Part shown: piece by piece, positions 7,374-17,816 of the stretch | Layout: every line of letters begins with the position of its first letter | How positions within the stretch are numbered: position 1 is the first letter of the stretch | DNA from: Portibacter lacus | GTDB lineage: Bacteria > Bacteroidota > Bacteroidia > Chitinophagales > Saprospiraceae | Direction: 5' to 3' | DNA length: 64,000 nucleotides | Assembly (NCBI RefSeq): GCF_021533215.1 | Contig: NZ_JAJNKA010000013.1 | Location: 62,001 to 126,000 of the forward strand | Notes under the pieces: generated by a model | Database searches by the model: none | What the model was told of the DNA's origin: nothing | What the model saw: the letters and a program-made list of their open reading frames with translations, nothing else | Translations under genes and position numbers: made by a program

Positions 7374-10355
7374 ATGAACAAAATTTGTTTTACACTCTGC
7401 TTGTGCATCGTTAGTCTATTTGGACTACAAGCGCAGAAGACAGTGACAGGGACCATAATAGGTTCGGATGGCATAGCACTAATAGGTGTGAATGTATCTG
7501 AACAAGGGTCTTCCAATGGGACAGTTACTGACTTAGATGGCAAGTACTCCCTTGAAGTTTCAGACAACGCCACATTGGTGTTTTCCTACACTGGTTTTAC
7601 TACAATGGAAATTGTAGTAGGTGACGAAAGTCAAATTGATGTAACTTTGTCTCAAGGACTTCAGCTTAATGAAGTAGTGGTCACAGCCTTGGGAATTAAA
7701 CGGGAGTCTAGTACGCTCACGTATGCTCAACAAACTGTAGATGGCGATGAATTAACACTCGCTCGTGATGTTAACTTTCTTAATAGTCTTTCAGGTAAAG
7801 CTGCCGGAGTAGAAATTCAGAAGAGTTCTGGAGGTGCTGGTGGGTCTACTAAAATAGTATTACGGGGAGATAAATCATTAGGAGGAAGTAGTAGTCCTCT
7901 ATTTGTAATAGATGGTATTCCTATGGCCAACAATAAAGGCTCTCAAGCTGGAATGTGGGGTGGTGTTGATGGAGGAGACGGAATGTCTCAATTGAATCCA
8001 GAAGATATCGAAAGTATTTCTATTCTTAAAGGTTCTAATGCTGCGGCGCTTTATGGAAGCCAAGGGGCAAATGGTGTAGTGCTTATCACTACCAAACAAG
8101 GAAAAAATGGAAAAGCGGTCGTAAGTGTTAGCTCTGGTGTTACTTTCGAAAATAGACTATTGAAGCCAGATCTTCAGTATAAGTATGGAAGTGAAAACGG
8201 TACTAAGGAAAGCTGGTCTACCACTCCAGGTGACTATGATGATAACTTTGTTGAGGACTTTTTCCAGACTGGTTCGAACTTGATTAATTCAATTTCTGTT
8301 AGTGGCGGAACAGACAGAACTAAAGCGTACTTCTCTTTTGGGAATGTTACAGCTAATGGTATTCTTGAAAATCATAAATATGATAGGAACAACTTAACTT
8401 TTAAGCAATCTACAAAGTTGCTTAATGATAAATTGACCATCGGATCAAGTGTGATATTGTCTATTGAGGAAACATTGAATCGTCCACGTGCTGGTTATTA
8501 CGATAATCCATTAACTGGTCTATATCGATTTCCTAGAGATAGAAATTTTGATGATTTTAAAAATAATTATTCTATCGTAGATCCGAATACTAATCTTGCA
8601 GGGCAGAATTGGTTTGTAATTGATCATCATCAGTCTAATCCTTATTGGCTTCGAAATAAAGAAACGCAAGAGCATGAGAATAAGCGAATGATAGGAAGTC
8701 TAACGCTTGATTATCAGTTTAATGATAAATTGAGTATATCAGCTAGAGGTAATTACGATTATGCTGACAAGAGAGCTGAACAGAGACAATCTGCAGGAGG
8801 GAATACGACAACAGTGCATCCTAATGGTAGCTGGAATTATTCGAAATGGAATGATGAACTTATCTATACGGATGCCATCTTGAATTACAATGATAATTTT
8901 GGCGACTTTAGTCTTGGTGTTATAGGAGGTACAAGTTATCAAAAAACTGTTTTTGGAAAAGGTGTAGAGGTTCCAGGAAGCGCGCAGTTCGGGCTCCAAT
9001 ATGCTAATGAATTCTTCTTTCAAAATATTGGAACAAATGTACCTGTCAGATCTATATTGAATAGTAGATTGGTTAAGCAAGCAGTATTTACTAATGCTAC
9101 TATCGGTTACAAGGAAATGTTTTACGTGGATGTATCCGGTCGTAATGATTGGGCTTCTTCATTAGCTGGAACAGGAAATGAATCTTATTTCTATCCATCA
9201 TTTGGAGCAACAGCCATCCTAAGTAAAATCATTACAATGCCTGATTTCATAACCTTTGCTAAAGTTAGATTTTCTAATTCTAGAGTTGGTAATGAGGTGC
9301 CGTTTAATGTAGTAGATCCAGAAAATACAATTGCTGCTTCTGGTGGTGTGAATAGAAACCTCCAGCAACCATTTGATAACTTAAGTCCAGAAATCATTAC
9401 CAGTAATGAAATAGGCACTAATTGGAGATTTTTTGATGATAAATTTGGCGTAGATCTTACTTTGTATAGTACAGTAAGCACAGACCAATTTATCTCTTTA
9501 CCTGCGCCTTCGGGATCAGGATTCTCCACGTATTTTGTGAACGCTGGAAAGATTGTGAATGAGGGAATAGAAGTGGTCGTAGATATCACTCCGATTTATA
9601 CTCCTAAATTTTTATGGAAAACATCCTTTAACTTTTGGGCGAATAGAAACGAAGTAGTAGAAACGCATCCAGACCTAGGTCCACTTAGTACCGGTGCTTC
9701 AGAAGGCTATACTGCGAGATTCGAAGAAGGAGGTTCAGTTGGTGATATTTATGCTTTCATGTTCCAAAGAGATGATCAAGGAAGAATTATGCTTGATGAA
9801 GCGACTGCTAGACCTTTGAAAACAGCAGAAGTTGAATTTGCAGGTAATCTTAATTCTGATTGGAGTCTTGGATGGAACAATAGTTTCAAGATGGGTAAGT
9901 TCGGGTTAAATTTTATCGTAAATGGAAAATTTGGTGGACTTGCATTCAGTCAGACAGAATCTTTATTGGATGAAGCTGGTGTATCTCAGAGAACAGCTGA
10001 CGCTAGAGATGCGGGAGGTGTTGCAGTTAACGCAGTACAAGGCGATACTCCAGTTAGCATGGTAGATACTGAAACTTGGTACAGACAAGTGGGAGGAAGA
10101 AATGGAATTGGAGAGGTTTATCTTTATGACAGAACGAATGTAAGGTTGACTCAGGCTAACTTATCCTATAATGCAACATTTGGTAATGTCCCTGTGACAT
10201 TTTCATTAGTAGGACAAAATTTATTCTTTCTCTATATAAAAGCTCCATTTGATCCTGAATTAGCAATGAATACAACGCGAAACTCAGCATCCTTGGATAA
10301 TTTTAACTTACCGACTACTAGAACATTCGGGTTTAATGTAAATGTTAAATTTTAA
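7374..10355 (+). CDS. SusC/RagA-type TonB-dependent outer membrane transporter
   Basis: The ATG at 7374 is preferred over an in-frame TTG six bases upstream and gives 993 residues. A signal peptide (to about residue 20, LQA-QK) is followed by a CarboxypepD_reg-like domain (about 22-100: VTGTIIGSDGIALIGVNVSE, GTVTDLDGKYSL). Next come the TonB-dependent plug (GLQLNEVVVTALGIKRESST, then SSPLFVIDGIPMAN and NPEDIESISILKGSNAAALY) and a 22-strand barrel ending FGFNVNVKF. It would import oligomers across the outer membrane with the SusD-like lipoprotein encoded 11 bp downstream. Length and motifs are full and normal. The predicted operator upstream suggests LacI control. The substrate cannot be named. 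Confidence 0.95.
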   Translation: MNKICFTLCLCIVSLFGLQAQKTVTGTIIGSDGIALIGVNVSEQGSSNGTVTDLDGKYSLEVSDNATLVFSYTGFTTMEIVVGDESQIDVTLSQGLQLNEVVVTALGIKRESSTLTYAQQTVDGDELTLARDVNFLNSLSGKAAGVEIQKSSGGAGGSTKIVLRGDKSLGGSSSPLFVIDGIPMANNKGSQAGMWGGVDGGDGMSQLNPEDIESISILKGSNAAALYGSQGANGVVLITTKQGKNGKAVVSVSSGVTFENRLLKPDLQYKYGSENGTKESWSTTPGDYDDNFVEDFFQTGSNLINSISVSGGTDRTKAYFSFGNVTANGILENHKYDRNNLTFKQSTKLLNDKLTIGSSVILSIEETLNRPRAGYYDNPLTGLYRFPRDRNFDDFKNNYSIVDPNTNLAGQNWFVIDHHQSNPYWLRNKETQEHENKRMIGSLTLDYQFNDKLSISARGNYDYADKRAEQRQSAGGNTTTVHPNGSWNYSKWNDELIYTDAILNYNDNFGDFSLGVIGGTSYQKTVFGKGVEVPGSAQFGLQYANEFFFQNIGTNVPVRSILNSRLVKQAVFTNATIGYKEMFYVDVSGRNDWASSLAGTGNESYFYPSFGATAILSKIITMPDFITFAKVRFSNSRVGNEVPFNVVDPENTIAASGGVNRNLQQPFDNLSPEIITSNEIGTNWRFFDDKFGVDLTLYSTVSTDQFISLPAPSGSGFSTYFVNAGKIVNEGIEVVVDITPIYTPKFLWKTSFNFWANRNEVVETHPDLGPLSTGASEGYTARFEEGGSVGDIYAFMFQRDDQGRIMLDEATARPLKTAEVEFAGNLNSDWSLGWNNSFKMGKFGLNFIVNGKFGGLAFSQTESLLDEAGVSQRTADARDAGGVAVNAVQGDTPVSMVDTETWYRQVGGRNGIGEVYLYDRTNVRLTQANLSYNATFGNVPVTFSLVGQNLFFLYIKAPFDPELAMNTTRNSASLDNFNLPTTRTFGFNVNVKF

Positions 10356-10366
10356 GAAATAAAAAC

Positions 10367-11950
10367 ATGAGAAAAATAACAATATTAAAATATCTATGTG
10401 TTTTAGCGCTGTTTGTTGGGTGTACCAGCAATTTTGAAGAGTTAAATACACATCCATATCAGATTTCTGGTGAATCGTTACGACAGAATAACCAACATGT
10501 TGGAGCTTTCTTCCCTCAGATTCTGAACAATATTTTTGGAGATCAAATAGATCACAATCTTGCGAACGAAGCATTTGTTCGTCACCTAGCAACGCCTACT
10601 CCTTTTACATCGAATATTAATAATACAACTTATTTTATTAGATGGAATGGGAACTGGGGGCGAGTTTATAATAGTGTATTTGGACCTGCGCGATCAGTTA
10701 TTGAAGTCGCTGAAGCTGAAGGAAGTGTAGAATTCGCTTCATGGGCGAAGCTACTTCGAGTTTTGGCTGCATCTAGATTGTCTGCACGTCACGGTCCTAT
10801 CATCTACAGTGAATATGGTTCGACGAATAAGACGATCAACTACGATAGTGAAGCTGCTCTTTACAACCAATGGTTTTCAGAATTAGATGAAATCATTGCA
10901 GGTTTAAGTGCTAATCAAGATTTTACGGGTTTAGCGCCATTTGATGCAAGTTATGGTGGAGACATTAGTGCTTGGATAAAATTTGCAAATAGTCTTCGTC
11001 TTAGATTGGCGATGAGAATTTCTAAAGTAGATCCAGCGCTTGCAAAAGCTCAAGGTGAGAAAGCGATAGCTGATCCGGGAGGACTTATAATGTCAAATGC
11101 GGACAACTTCATGATTTTGAATTACGATGGTTTCTTTAAGCCTGCAAGAATATGCTTCGGATGGGGTGATACTCGGATGAGTGCAACGATGGAATCTGTA
11201 CTAGGAGGATATGCTGATCCAAGAGTGGAGAAGTATTTTGATCCTGCTACTGATCCTGCAGTATATGCTGAACATCCAGAATTCCCATATAAAGGAATCC
11301 ATGCGGCGTCTGTTTTAAATGCAAAAGATGATCGACTGAGCTTTTCAACAATTAACTCTCAGTTTAATAACAATGGGTATCCGAAAAGAAGATGTTTTAC
11401 TTCTAGTGAAACTCATTTCCTTTTAGCTGAAGCTGCACTTCGTGATTGGGCTGGAGCAGGATCTGCTCAGGAGAATTATGAAAACGGAGTTAGAGAAGGT
11501 TTCGCTGAATGGGGAGCTGGTGGTGTTGATGACTACTTACTGGACGATACTAAAGTGCCATGGGATTATACAGATCCAAAGGCTGAAAACAACGATAATG
11601 CTTTTACAAGTAGAATTAAAGTCACTGTGAAATGGGATGAAGCTGCCGATAAGGAAGTGAAATTAGAGAAAATTATGACACAAAAGTGGATTGCTGCTGT
11701 GCATAATACCGTAGAAATATGGGTTGACCATCGTAGAACAGGCTATCCTAAATTGCCTTACAATTTCAAAAATGATAGTGATGCAACTTGGGGTATTATT
11801 GCTAAGGACGACTTCCTGAGAAGAATGCCTTTTGTAAATGGTGAGCGAAATAATAATCCAGACGGTGTTGCCGATGCAACATCTAAGCTTGGAGGACCAG
11901 ATGAAATTGGGACTAGACTTTGGTGGGATACCGGAGGGTCTAATTTCTAA
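10367..11950 (+). CDS. SusD/RagB-family outer membrane lipoprotein
   Basis: The 527-residue protein starts with a lipoprotein signal (MRKITILKYLCVLALFVG, lipidated Cys19) and an FEELNTHP segment typical of the SusD-like_2 group. Internal landmarks include RLSARHGPIIYSEYG, WIKFANSLRLRLAMRIS, ETHFLLAEAALRDW and QKWIAAVHNTVEIWVDHRRT. These are the TPR-like helices and the pyramidal ligand-binding scaffold of the family. It would cap the SusC channel and hand over ligand on the cell surface. Gene order susC-susD with 11 bp spacing and a strong terminator after the stop define a two-gene transcript. Confidence 0.95.
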   Translation: MRKITILKYLCVLALFVGCTSNFEELNTHPYQISGESLRQNNQHVGAFFPQILNNIFGDQIDHNLANEAFVRHLATPTPFTSNINNTTYFIRWNGNWGRVYNSVFGPARSVIEVAEAEGSVEFASWAKLLRVLAASRLSARHGPIIYSEYGSTNKTINYDSEAALYNQWFSELDEIIAGLSANQDFTGLAPFDASYGGDISAWIKFANSLRLRLAMRISKVDPALAKAQGEKAIADPGGLIMSNADNFMILNYDGFFKPARICFGWGDTRMSATMESVLGGYADPRVEKYFDPATDPAVYAEHPEFPYKGIHAASVLNAKDDRLSFSTINSQFNNNGYPKRRCFTSSETHFLLAEAALRDWAGAGSAQENYENGVREGFAEWGAGGVDDYLLDDTKVPWDYTDPKAENNDNAFTSRIKVTVKWDEAADKEVKLEKIMTQKWIAAVHNTVEIWVDHRRTGYPKLPYNFKNDSDATWGIIAKDDFLRRMPFVNGERNNNPDGVADATSKLGGPDEIGTRLWWDTGGSNF

Positions 11951-11977
11951 ACTTTTAAGTCTGGAAAAATAAAAAAG

Positions 11978-12012
11978 GAGTTGTTTTAGATTGATCTAAA
12001 GCAACTCTTTTT
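11978..12012 (+). terminator. Intrinsic terminator after susD
   Basis: A 13-bp stem (GAGTTGTTTTAGA with TCTAAAGCAACTC, one T-G wobble) with a TTGA loop is followed by a T-run. It separates the susCD transcript from the FG-GAP gene pair. Confidence 0.88.
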
Positions 12013-12103
12013 AATTCCAAAAAAATCAATAGATAATTTCTAGTAAATTTGAAGAAGTAATATGTTATTACTCGCTTCGCCAATGTTGAATATAATTGAT
12101 GTT

Positions 12104-15100
12104 ATGACTCGTTTATTATTAAGTATGATTTTGTGTGCCTTATCCTTTGGACTGTATACGAGTTGTTCAAAGGAAAAAGTAAGTTTTGACTCAAATGATG
12201 AAAAGCTCTTTACCTCCATTCCATCCAGTCATTCGGGGATTACTTTCTCGAATCCAGTGATTCAGACAAGAGAGAATAATCATATGATCAATGTTGAATT
12301 TATCTCTGGTGCTGGAGTTGCCATAGGTGATATCAACGGTGATGGTTTGCCAGATATATTTTTAACTGGAAACCAAGTGAGAGATCGCTTATACTTGAAT
12401 CAAGGAGATCTGAAATTTAAAGATATATCTGATAAGGCGGGTATCGTGAATAATAAAATATGGTCTTCAGGAGCGACACTTGTTGATATAGACCGTGATG
12501 GAGATTTAGATATTTATGTCTGTAGAAATGTATATCTCGAGGATGAAAAGAGTGCGAATCAGCTGTATATAAATAACGGAGATCTTACGTTCACGGATCA
12601 GGCCAGTGAGTTTGGATTGGCGGACCGAGGATTCTCGATGCAAGCAATTTTCTTTGATTACAATAAAGATAAACTACTAGATATGTACTTGGTAAATCAA
12701 CCTCCAAGTATTCCTGGTCAAGGTGGTGAACTAAATAAATCAATGGGTGCGAATCCATTGTTTAGTGATAAACTATATAAGAATACAGGCAATAATAAAT
12801 TTGTTGATGTTTCAGACGAAGCCGGTGTGAGGAATTTCGCATTTGGATTGTCTGTTTCTGTAGGCGATCTAAATCAAGATTCGTGGCCGGATCTTTATGT
12901 TGCCAACGATTTCGACGTACCTGATCATCTCTATATCAATCAGAAAGACGGAACATTTAAGGATGAAGTTTGGAATGGGACCAAGCATATTTCAAATTTT
13001 AGCATGGGTAGTGATATCGCTGATTATGACAATGATGGATTACTCGATATCATGGTTTTAGATATGATGCCAGAGAATCACAAGAGAATTAAAACCCATA
13101 TGGGTGCTATGCAGCCTGAAACATTTTGGTCCTTGGTTGAATCTGGTGGTCATTATCAGTACATGTTTAACACACTCCAAAGAAACAATGGAAATTCTAC
13201 CTTTAGTGATCTCGCACAGTTAGCTGGAGTAAGTAATACAGACTGGAGTTGGGCGCCACTATTCGCCGATTTCGATCAAGACGGCAATAAAGATATTTTT
13301 ATAACCAATGGTGTCATGAGTAATAATAGGCTGAGTGATCTGACTTCAGTGTATGATCGAAAATTAGATAGTTTAAATCAAATAGCTGAAAAAACAGGAA
13401 GAGATCCGCAGTCTATGATCGACGTGATGGAATTTGTCAATTTAGCACCAAAAGATAAGATGGCCAATTATATCTATAAGAACAACGGTGATCTGACTTT
13501 TACGAATAAAATCAAGGAGTGGGGGATGGAAGAACCTACACTTTCTAATGGTGCTGCATATGCAGATTTAGATTTAGACGGAGACCTTGACTTAGTAATT
13601 AATAACATAGATGATGAAGTTTCACTTTATAGAAATAATGCGAGTGAAAAAGAGCTTGGAAACTTTATTGCATTCAACATTGATCCTGGAGTAAAGGATC
13701 ATCCCTATGGAACTAGGGTGAGTCTATATCGGAATGATTCGTTGTGGCAAATGGTCGAACTTGCTAATGGGCGAGGATATCTGTCAAAGAGTGATGATAA
13801 AATCCACTTCGGTGTAGGAGATAAAAATTTAATAGAAAAAGTAGTTGTAGATTGGTTAGATGGACGGCAATCTATTTTAACCAACTTAGAGACGAATAGG
13901 ACTCATGCGATAAATATTAATAGTGGAAAAGTAGCAAGTAATCCAAATGTAAAAAAGTGGAATCCTATTTTTCGTGATGTTTCTAAAGACTTGCAGTTGA
14001 ATGCGGTGATGCACAAAGAAAATGAATATGATGACTATGTAAAAGAAATATTACTTCCACATAAAATGTCGCAATTTGGGCCATTTGTGGCTGTAGGTGA
14101 CATCAATGGCGATCAAAGAGAAGATTTTTTCTTAGGTGGAGCTGCTGGAAGTGCTGGTAAATTATTCCTGCAAAATACTTCTGGAACATTTGATGAAGTA
14201 GCGTCTGGTCCATGGATAGCTGATGCAAATTCTGAAGATATGGGTGTTGCCTTTGTGGATTTTGATGGTGATGGCGATCTGGATATTTTTGTAGCTAGTG
14301 GTGGGAATGAATTTGACGTAGATGATCCGTTACTCCAAGACAGATTGTATGAGAATCAAGGAAGTCTGCGTTTTACTCGAACCAAAGGGATTCTTCCTAA
14401 TTATCGGGTCAGTAGTTCATGCGTAGAAGTATCAGATTTTGATAAGGATGGTGACCTTGATTTATTTGTTGGAGGGCGTCTAGTTCCTGGAAAATATCCA
14501 CATCCTGCGAATAGTATATTGCTTGAAAATAAAAAAGGAAAGTATGTTGATGCTACAAATACTTTAGCCCCAGATTTTGAAAATCTAGGGATGGTGACGT
14601 CGGCGAAATGGGCGGATATCAACAACGATGGACTAGATGATTTATTAGTGGTCGGTGAATGGATGCCTGTAACAATGTTTATCCAAACGAAGGAAAATGG
14701 CTTTCAAAAGGAAATTGCTCAAGGACTTGAAGAAAGTGTAGGCTGGTTCTATTCTGTGGATGCAGAAGATATGGATGGTGATGGAGATCTCGACATCGTA
14801 GCTGGTAACCTAGGACTTAATTATAAATATAAAGCTACGGTAGATGAGCCATTCGAAGTTCATAGTATGGATTTTGATGGAAATGGAAGTTTGGACATCG
14901 TGCTTAGTTATTATGAACATGGTGAATTATATCCAGTGCGGGGACGATCATGTTCATCCCAGCAAATCCCAGAGCTTTCTGAAAAATTCCCTACCTATGA
15001 AGATTTTGGGGTGTCGAATTTGAGAGACGTGTATGGTGAAAATTTAGATAAGGCTCTTAATTTAAAAGCCCAAACATTTGCTTCTTTGTATATAGAGAAT

Positions 15101-15454
15101 CTAGGCGATCTAACATTTAACGCAAAGCCTTTGCCGAATCAAGTTCAAATATCGTCCATAAATGATATTTTAATTAAAGATTTTGACAATGACGGTCATA
15201 ATGACTTGTTACTTGCAGGTAATTTATTTACCTCAGAAATTGAAACGACACGAAACGATGCTGGGATCGGCATGTTTCTTCTGGGCGATGGTCGAGGAAA
15301 TTTCATTCCGCAATCAGTAAATCAAAGTGGTTTCTTTGCACCATTGGACGTGAAAAATATGCAGTTTTTAAAAGGTGTAAATCAAGAGCTTATTCTCATT
15401 GCTAATAATGATGAAAGATTGCAAGTGATAGAATATGATACACCAAATAATTAA
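12104..15454 (+). CDS. FG-GAP/VCBS-repeat lipoprotein with ASPIC/UnbV domain
   Basis: The ATG at 12104 is chosen over one at 12062 because it yields a lipoprotein signal ending LYTSC (Cys22 of 1116 residues). The protein is a chain of FG-GAP/VCBS beta-propeller repeats, each with a calcium-binding-type loop such as GDINGDGLPDIFL, DIDRDGDLDIYV, DYDNDGLLDIMV and DLDLDGDLDLVI. An ASPIC/UnbV-like segment around residues 500-600 (YGTRVSLYRNDSL, YLSKSDDKIHFGVG, VVVDWLDGR) is followed by a second set of repeats. Such large secreted proteins accompany SusCD systems in marine Bacteroidota. Ligand binding at the cell surface is inferred, not shown. The next gene, 26 bp on, is a shorter relative. Confidence 0.88.
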   Translation: MTRLLLSMILCALSFGLYTSCSKEKVSFDSNDEKLFTSIPSSHSGITFSNPVIQTRENNHMINVEFISGAGVAIGDINGDGLPDIFLTGNQVRDRLYLNQGDLKFKDISDKAGIVNNKIWSSGATLVDIDRDGDLDIYVCRNVYLEDEKSANQLYINNGDLTFTDQASEFGLADRGFSMQAIFFDYNKDKLLDMYLVNQPPSIPGQGGELNKSMGANPLFSDKLYKNTGNNKFVDVSDEAGVRNFAFGLSVSVGDLNQDSWPDLYVANDFDVPDHLYINQKDGTFKDEVWNGTKHISNFSMGSDIADYDNDGLLDIMVLDMMPENHKRIKTHMGAMQPETFWSLVESGGHYQYMFNTLQRNNGNSTFSDLAQLAGVSNTDWSWAPLFADFDQDGNKDIFITNGVMSNNRLSDLTSVYDRKLDSLNQIAEKTGRDPQSMIDVMEFVNLAPKDKMANYIYKNNGDLTFTNKIKEWGMEEPTLSNGAAYADLDLDGDLDLVINNIDDEVSLYRNNASEKELGNFIAFNIDPGVKDHPYGTRVSLYRNDSLWQMVELANGRGYLSKSDDKIHFGVGDKNLIEKVVVDWLDGRQSILTNLETNRTHAININSGKVASNPNVKKWNPIFRDVSKDLQLNAVMHKENEYDDYVKEILLPHKMSQFGPFVAVGDINGDQREDFFLGGAAGSAGKLFLQNTSGTFDEVASGPWIADANSEDMGVAFVDFDGDGDLDIFVASGGNEFDVDDPLLQDRLYENQGSLRFTRTKGILPNYRVSSSCVEVSDFDKDGDLDLFVGGRLVPGKYPHPANSILLENKKGKYVDATNTLAPDFENLGMVTSAKWADINNDGLDDLLVVGEWMPVTMFIQTKENGFQKEIAQGLEESVGWFYSVDAEDMDGDGDLDIVAGNLGLNYKYKATVDEPFEVHSMDFDGNGSLDIVLSYYEHGELYPVRGRSCSSQQIPELSEKFPTYEDFGVSNLRDVYGENLDKALNLKAQTFASLYIENLGDLTFNAKPLPNQVQISSINDILIKDFDNDGHNDLLLAGNLFTSEIETTRNDAGIGMFLLGDGRGNFIPQSVNQSGFFAPLDVKNMQFLKGVNQELILIANNDERLQVIEYDTPNN

Positions 15455-15480
15455 AATTAAAGATAGAAGTTGAAGAGAAA

Positions 15481-17733
15481 ATGAAAAGTGGTAATTATTT
15501 CTGGCTGGTCGGATTATGTCTTCTTTTACAGATTGGATGTATTAGCGATAGCACTGTTAGCACTGATGAGGTGTACGAATCTAAAGTGGAGATGGCAGAA
15601 TCCACGAAATCGATGATGAAGAAAGTCAGTGATGCCTATGAAACAATCGATGTTGAAAATGTCGGATATGTTCTCAATCAACAAAGGGCAAATATGTATA
15701 AGAAAAAATTGGATGCTCTCAAGCCTGGAAAGGAAATGGACGTCTTACTTTATGATTATGCCGACGAATTGCTGCGAGCGGGAAACATCGATTTGTCTAT
15801 CAATATTTTCGAAGACTTTCTGGCCTATTTTACGGCAAATGAAATTTTAGGGAAGGTAGAAGCGGTTGCTGAAGTTAAGCGAAAATTGGCGATAGCTTAT
15901 ATGAGGAAGGCGGAGTTAGAGAATTGTGTTAGTAATCATAACAATGAATCATGTATCATACCGATTAGCCCAAAGGCTCAGTATGTGATTACAGAGAATG
16001 TTGAGAAGGCGGTGAAATACATGGAGGATTTTCTCGACATCTATCCAAGGGATTATGAAATTCACTACCTCTTGAATATTGCATATATGACCCTAGGACA
16101 GTATCCTGATAGTGTTCCTGAAATTTATAGAATACCAGAAAGTTATTTTGATAATGTCGACTTCCCTAAGTTTACAGATGTTGCCATGGATCTAGGATTA
16201 GATATTAATGCATTATCTGGTGGAGTGTGTATCGATGATTTTAATAATGACGGTTACCTTGATCTGATCATTTCTTCTTGGGGACACAAGGATCAAATTC
16301 GATATTTTGAAAATGATAAAAATGGTGGCTTTGAAGATAGAACCTCTTATTCTGGGTTAGTTGGGGTGACAGGTGGATTAAACTTGAAACATGCTGATTA
16401 TGATAATGATGGAAATTTAGATTTTATCATTCTTAGAGGTGCTTGGCTGGAAAACTATGGAGGAATCCCGAACTCGCTGATCAGGAATAATGGCGACGGT
16501 ACTTTTACGGATGTAACGGAGAAAGCTGGAGTGCTTTCTTATCATCCTACTCAGACTGCCGTTTGGCGGGACTTTAATTTAGACGGGTGGATAGATTTAT
16601 TCATTGGCAACGAAAGTTCACCTAAAGGAAAATACAGATCCGAACTGTATCTTAATAATGCTGATGGCACCTTCTCGAATGTATCAGAGCAGTCTGGAAT
16701 TGATTCGCTTGGCTTTTACAAAGGAGTCGCTGCTGGAGATATCAATAATGACGGATATCCAGATCTTTATATATCTAATTTTAATGGGAATAATCTATTA
16801 TTTCAGAATGTAAGCTATGATGGTGATCTTCAATTTAATTTACTAGACAGCAGTGGAGTTTCGGAACCAATAGAAAGTTTTTCTACCTGGATGTTCGATT
16901 ATAATAATGATGGATGGGAAGATATTTTCGTGAGCGCATATTCATCAGGACAGATCACTCCAGTTAATATGATGATGGCCAATGCGAGAAAGGTTTTTAA
17001 CAAACGCCGACCAAAACTCTATAGAAATAATGGTGATAATACATTTACGGATGTTTCAGAAATAGTTGGATTAGATGAACCCGTAACAACCATGGGTTGT
17101 AATTTTGGAGACTTGGATAATGATGGTTTTCTGGATTTCTACTTGGCAACAGGAGACCCAAGTTTTGTATCGTTGGTACCTAATAAGATGTATCTAAATA
17201 AGGGAGGTGAATCCTTTCAAGACATAACCTATAGTGGCGGGTTTGGTCATATACAAAAGGGTCATGCCATCGGATTTGGCGATCTAGACCAAGATGGTGA
17301 TCAAGATGTCTATGCGGTTATGGGAGGAGCATACGAAGGAGACAATTTCCAAAATGTTTTATTTGAAAATCCGATTGGAAATGAGAATAACTGGATTAAT
17401 ATTAAATTAGAAGGAAGTGAAAGTAATCGTTCGGCGATAGGTGCAAGGATAATTCTGACTTTGGACATTGATGGAAAAGAAAGAAAGGTTTTCCATACCG
17501 TTGGAACAGGTGCCAGCTTTGGCGGAAACAGCATCCTTGCAGAAATCGGAATCGGTCAGGCAACGGAGATTAAAGAAATCATTGTCAAATGGCCCATTAA
17601 ATCAGCCACTGTTTCAAAGTTCAATAAGGTTCAAGCAAAGCAACATATTTTGATAAAAGAGGGTGCCGATGATATAGAGGTTTTAACATTGAACGCCATG
17701 CCTTTTAAAAAGAAAGCACATCATCATCATTAA
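15481..17733 (+). CDS. CRTAC1-type FG-GAP/ASPIC-UnbV lipoprotein
   Basis: A 750-residue lipoprotein (signal MKSGNYFWLVGLCLLLQIG, Cys20). Residues about 25-220 are helical with TPR-like character. The remainder is FG-GAP repeats with loops such as DFNNDGYLDLII, DYDNDGNLDFII, DINNDGYPDLYI and DLDQDGDQDVYA. A C-terminal ASPIC/UnbV domain (NWINIKLEGSESNRSAIGAR and VGTGASFGGNSILAEIGIG) follows. The chain ends with four consecutive histidines (KKKAHHHH), which could bind metal. It shares an operon with the upstream 1116-residue relative and converges on the PhyH gene. Location on the cell surface or periplasm is inferred. Confidence 0.87.
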   Translation: MKSGNYFWLVGLCLLLQIGCISDSTVSTDEVYESKVEMAESTKSMMKKVSDAYETIDVENVGYVLNQQRANMYKKKLDALKPGKEMDVLLYDYADELLRAGNIDLSINIFEDFLAYFTANEILGKVEAVAEVKRKLAIAYMRKAELENCVSNHNNESCIIPISPKAQYVITENVEKAVKYMEDFLDIYPRDYEIHYLLNIAYMTLGQYPDSVPEIYRIPESYFDNVDFPKFTDVAMDLGLDINALSGGVCIDDFNNDGYLDLIISSWGHKDQIRYFENDKNGGFEDRTSYSGLVGVTGGLNLKHADYDNDGNLDFIILRGAWLENYGGIPNSLIRNNGDGTFTDVTEKAGVLSYHPTQTAVWRDFNLDGWIDLFIGNESSPKGKYRSELYLNNADGTFSNVSEQSGIDSLGFYKGVAAGDINNDGYPDLYISNFNGNNLLFQNVSYDGDLQFNLLDSSGVSEPIESFSTWMFDYNNDGWEDIFVSAYSSGQITPVNMMMANARKVFNKRRPKLYRNNGDNTFTDVSEIVGLDEPVTTMGCNFGDLDNDGFLDFYLATGDPSFVSLVPNKMYLNKGGESFQDITYSGGFGHIQKGHAIGFGDLDQDGDQDVYAVMGGAYEGDNFQNVLFENPIGNENNWINIKLEGSESNRSAIGARIILTLDIDGKERKVFHTVGTGASFGGNSILAEIGIGQATEIKEIIVKWPIKSATVSKFNKVQAKQHILIKEGADDIEVLTLNAMPFKKKAHHHH

Positions 17734-17816
17734 ATATAGAAACAGTCAATACCTCTGCTTTTAAATATCCATGCATCAAATAATAGCTAACTTCTATTTG
17801 AATAATTCAAGTCCGT

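Noticed and set aside
17719-17730. Four terminal histidines as an engineered tag
   Set aside because: The surrounding sequence and stop are natural, with no linker or vector sequence. I treat it as native.
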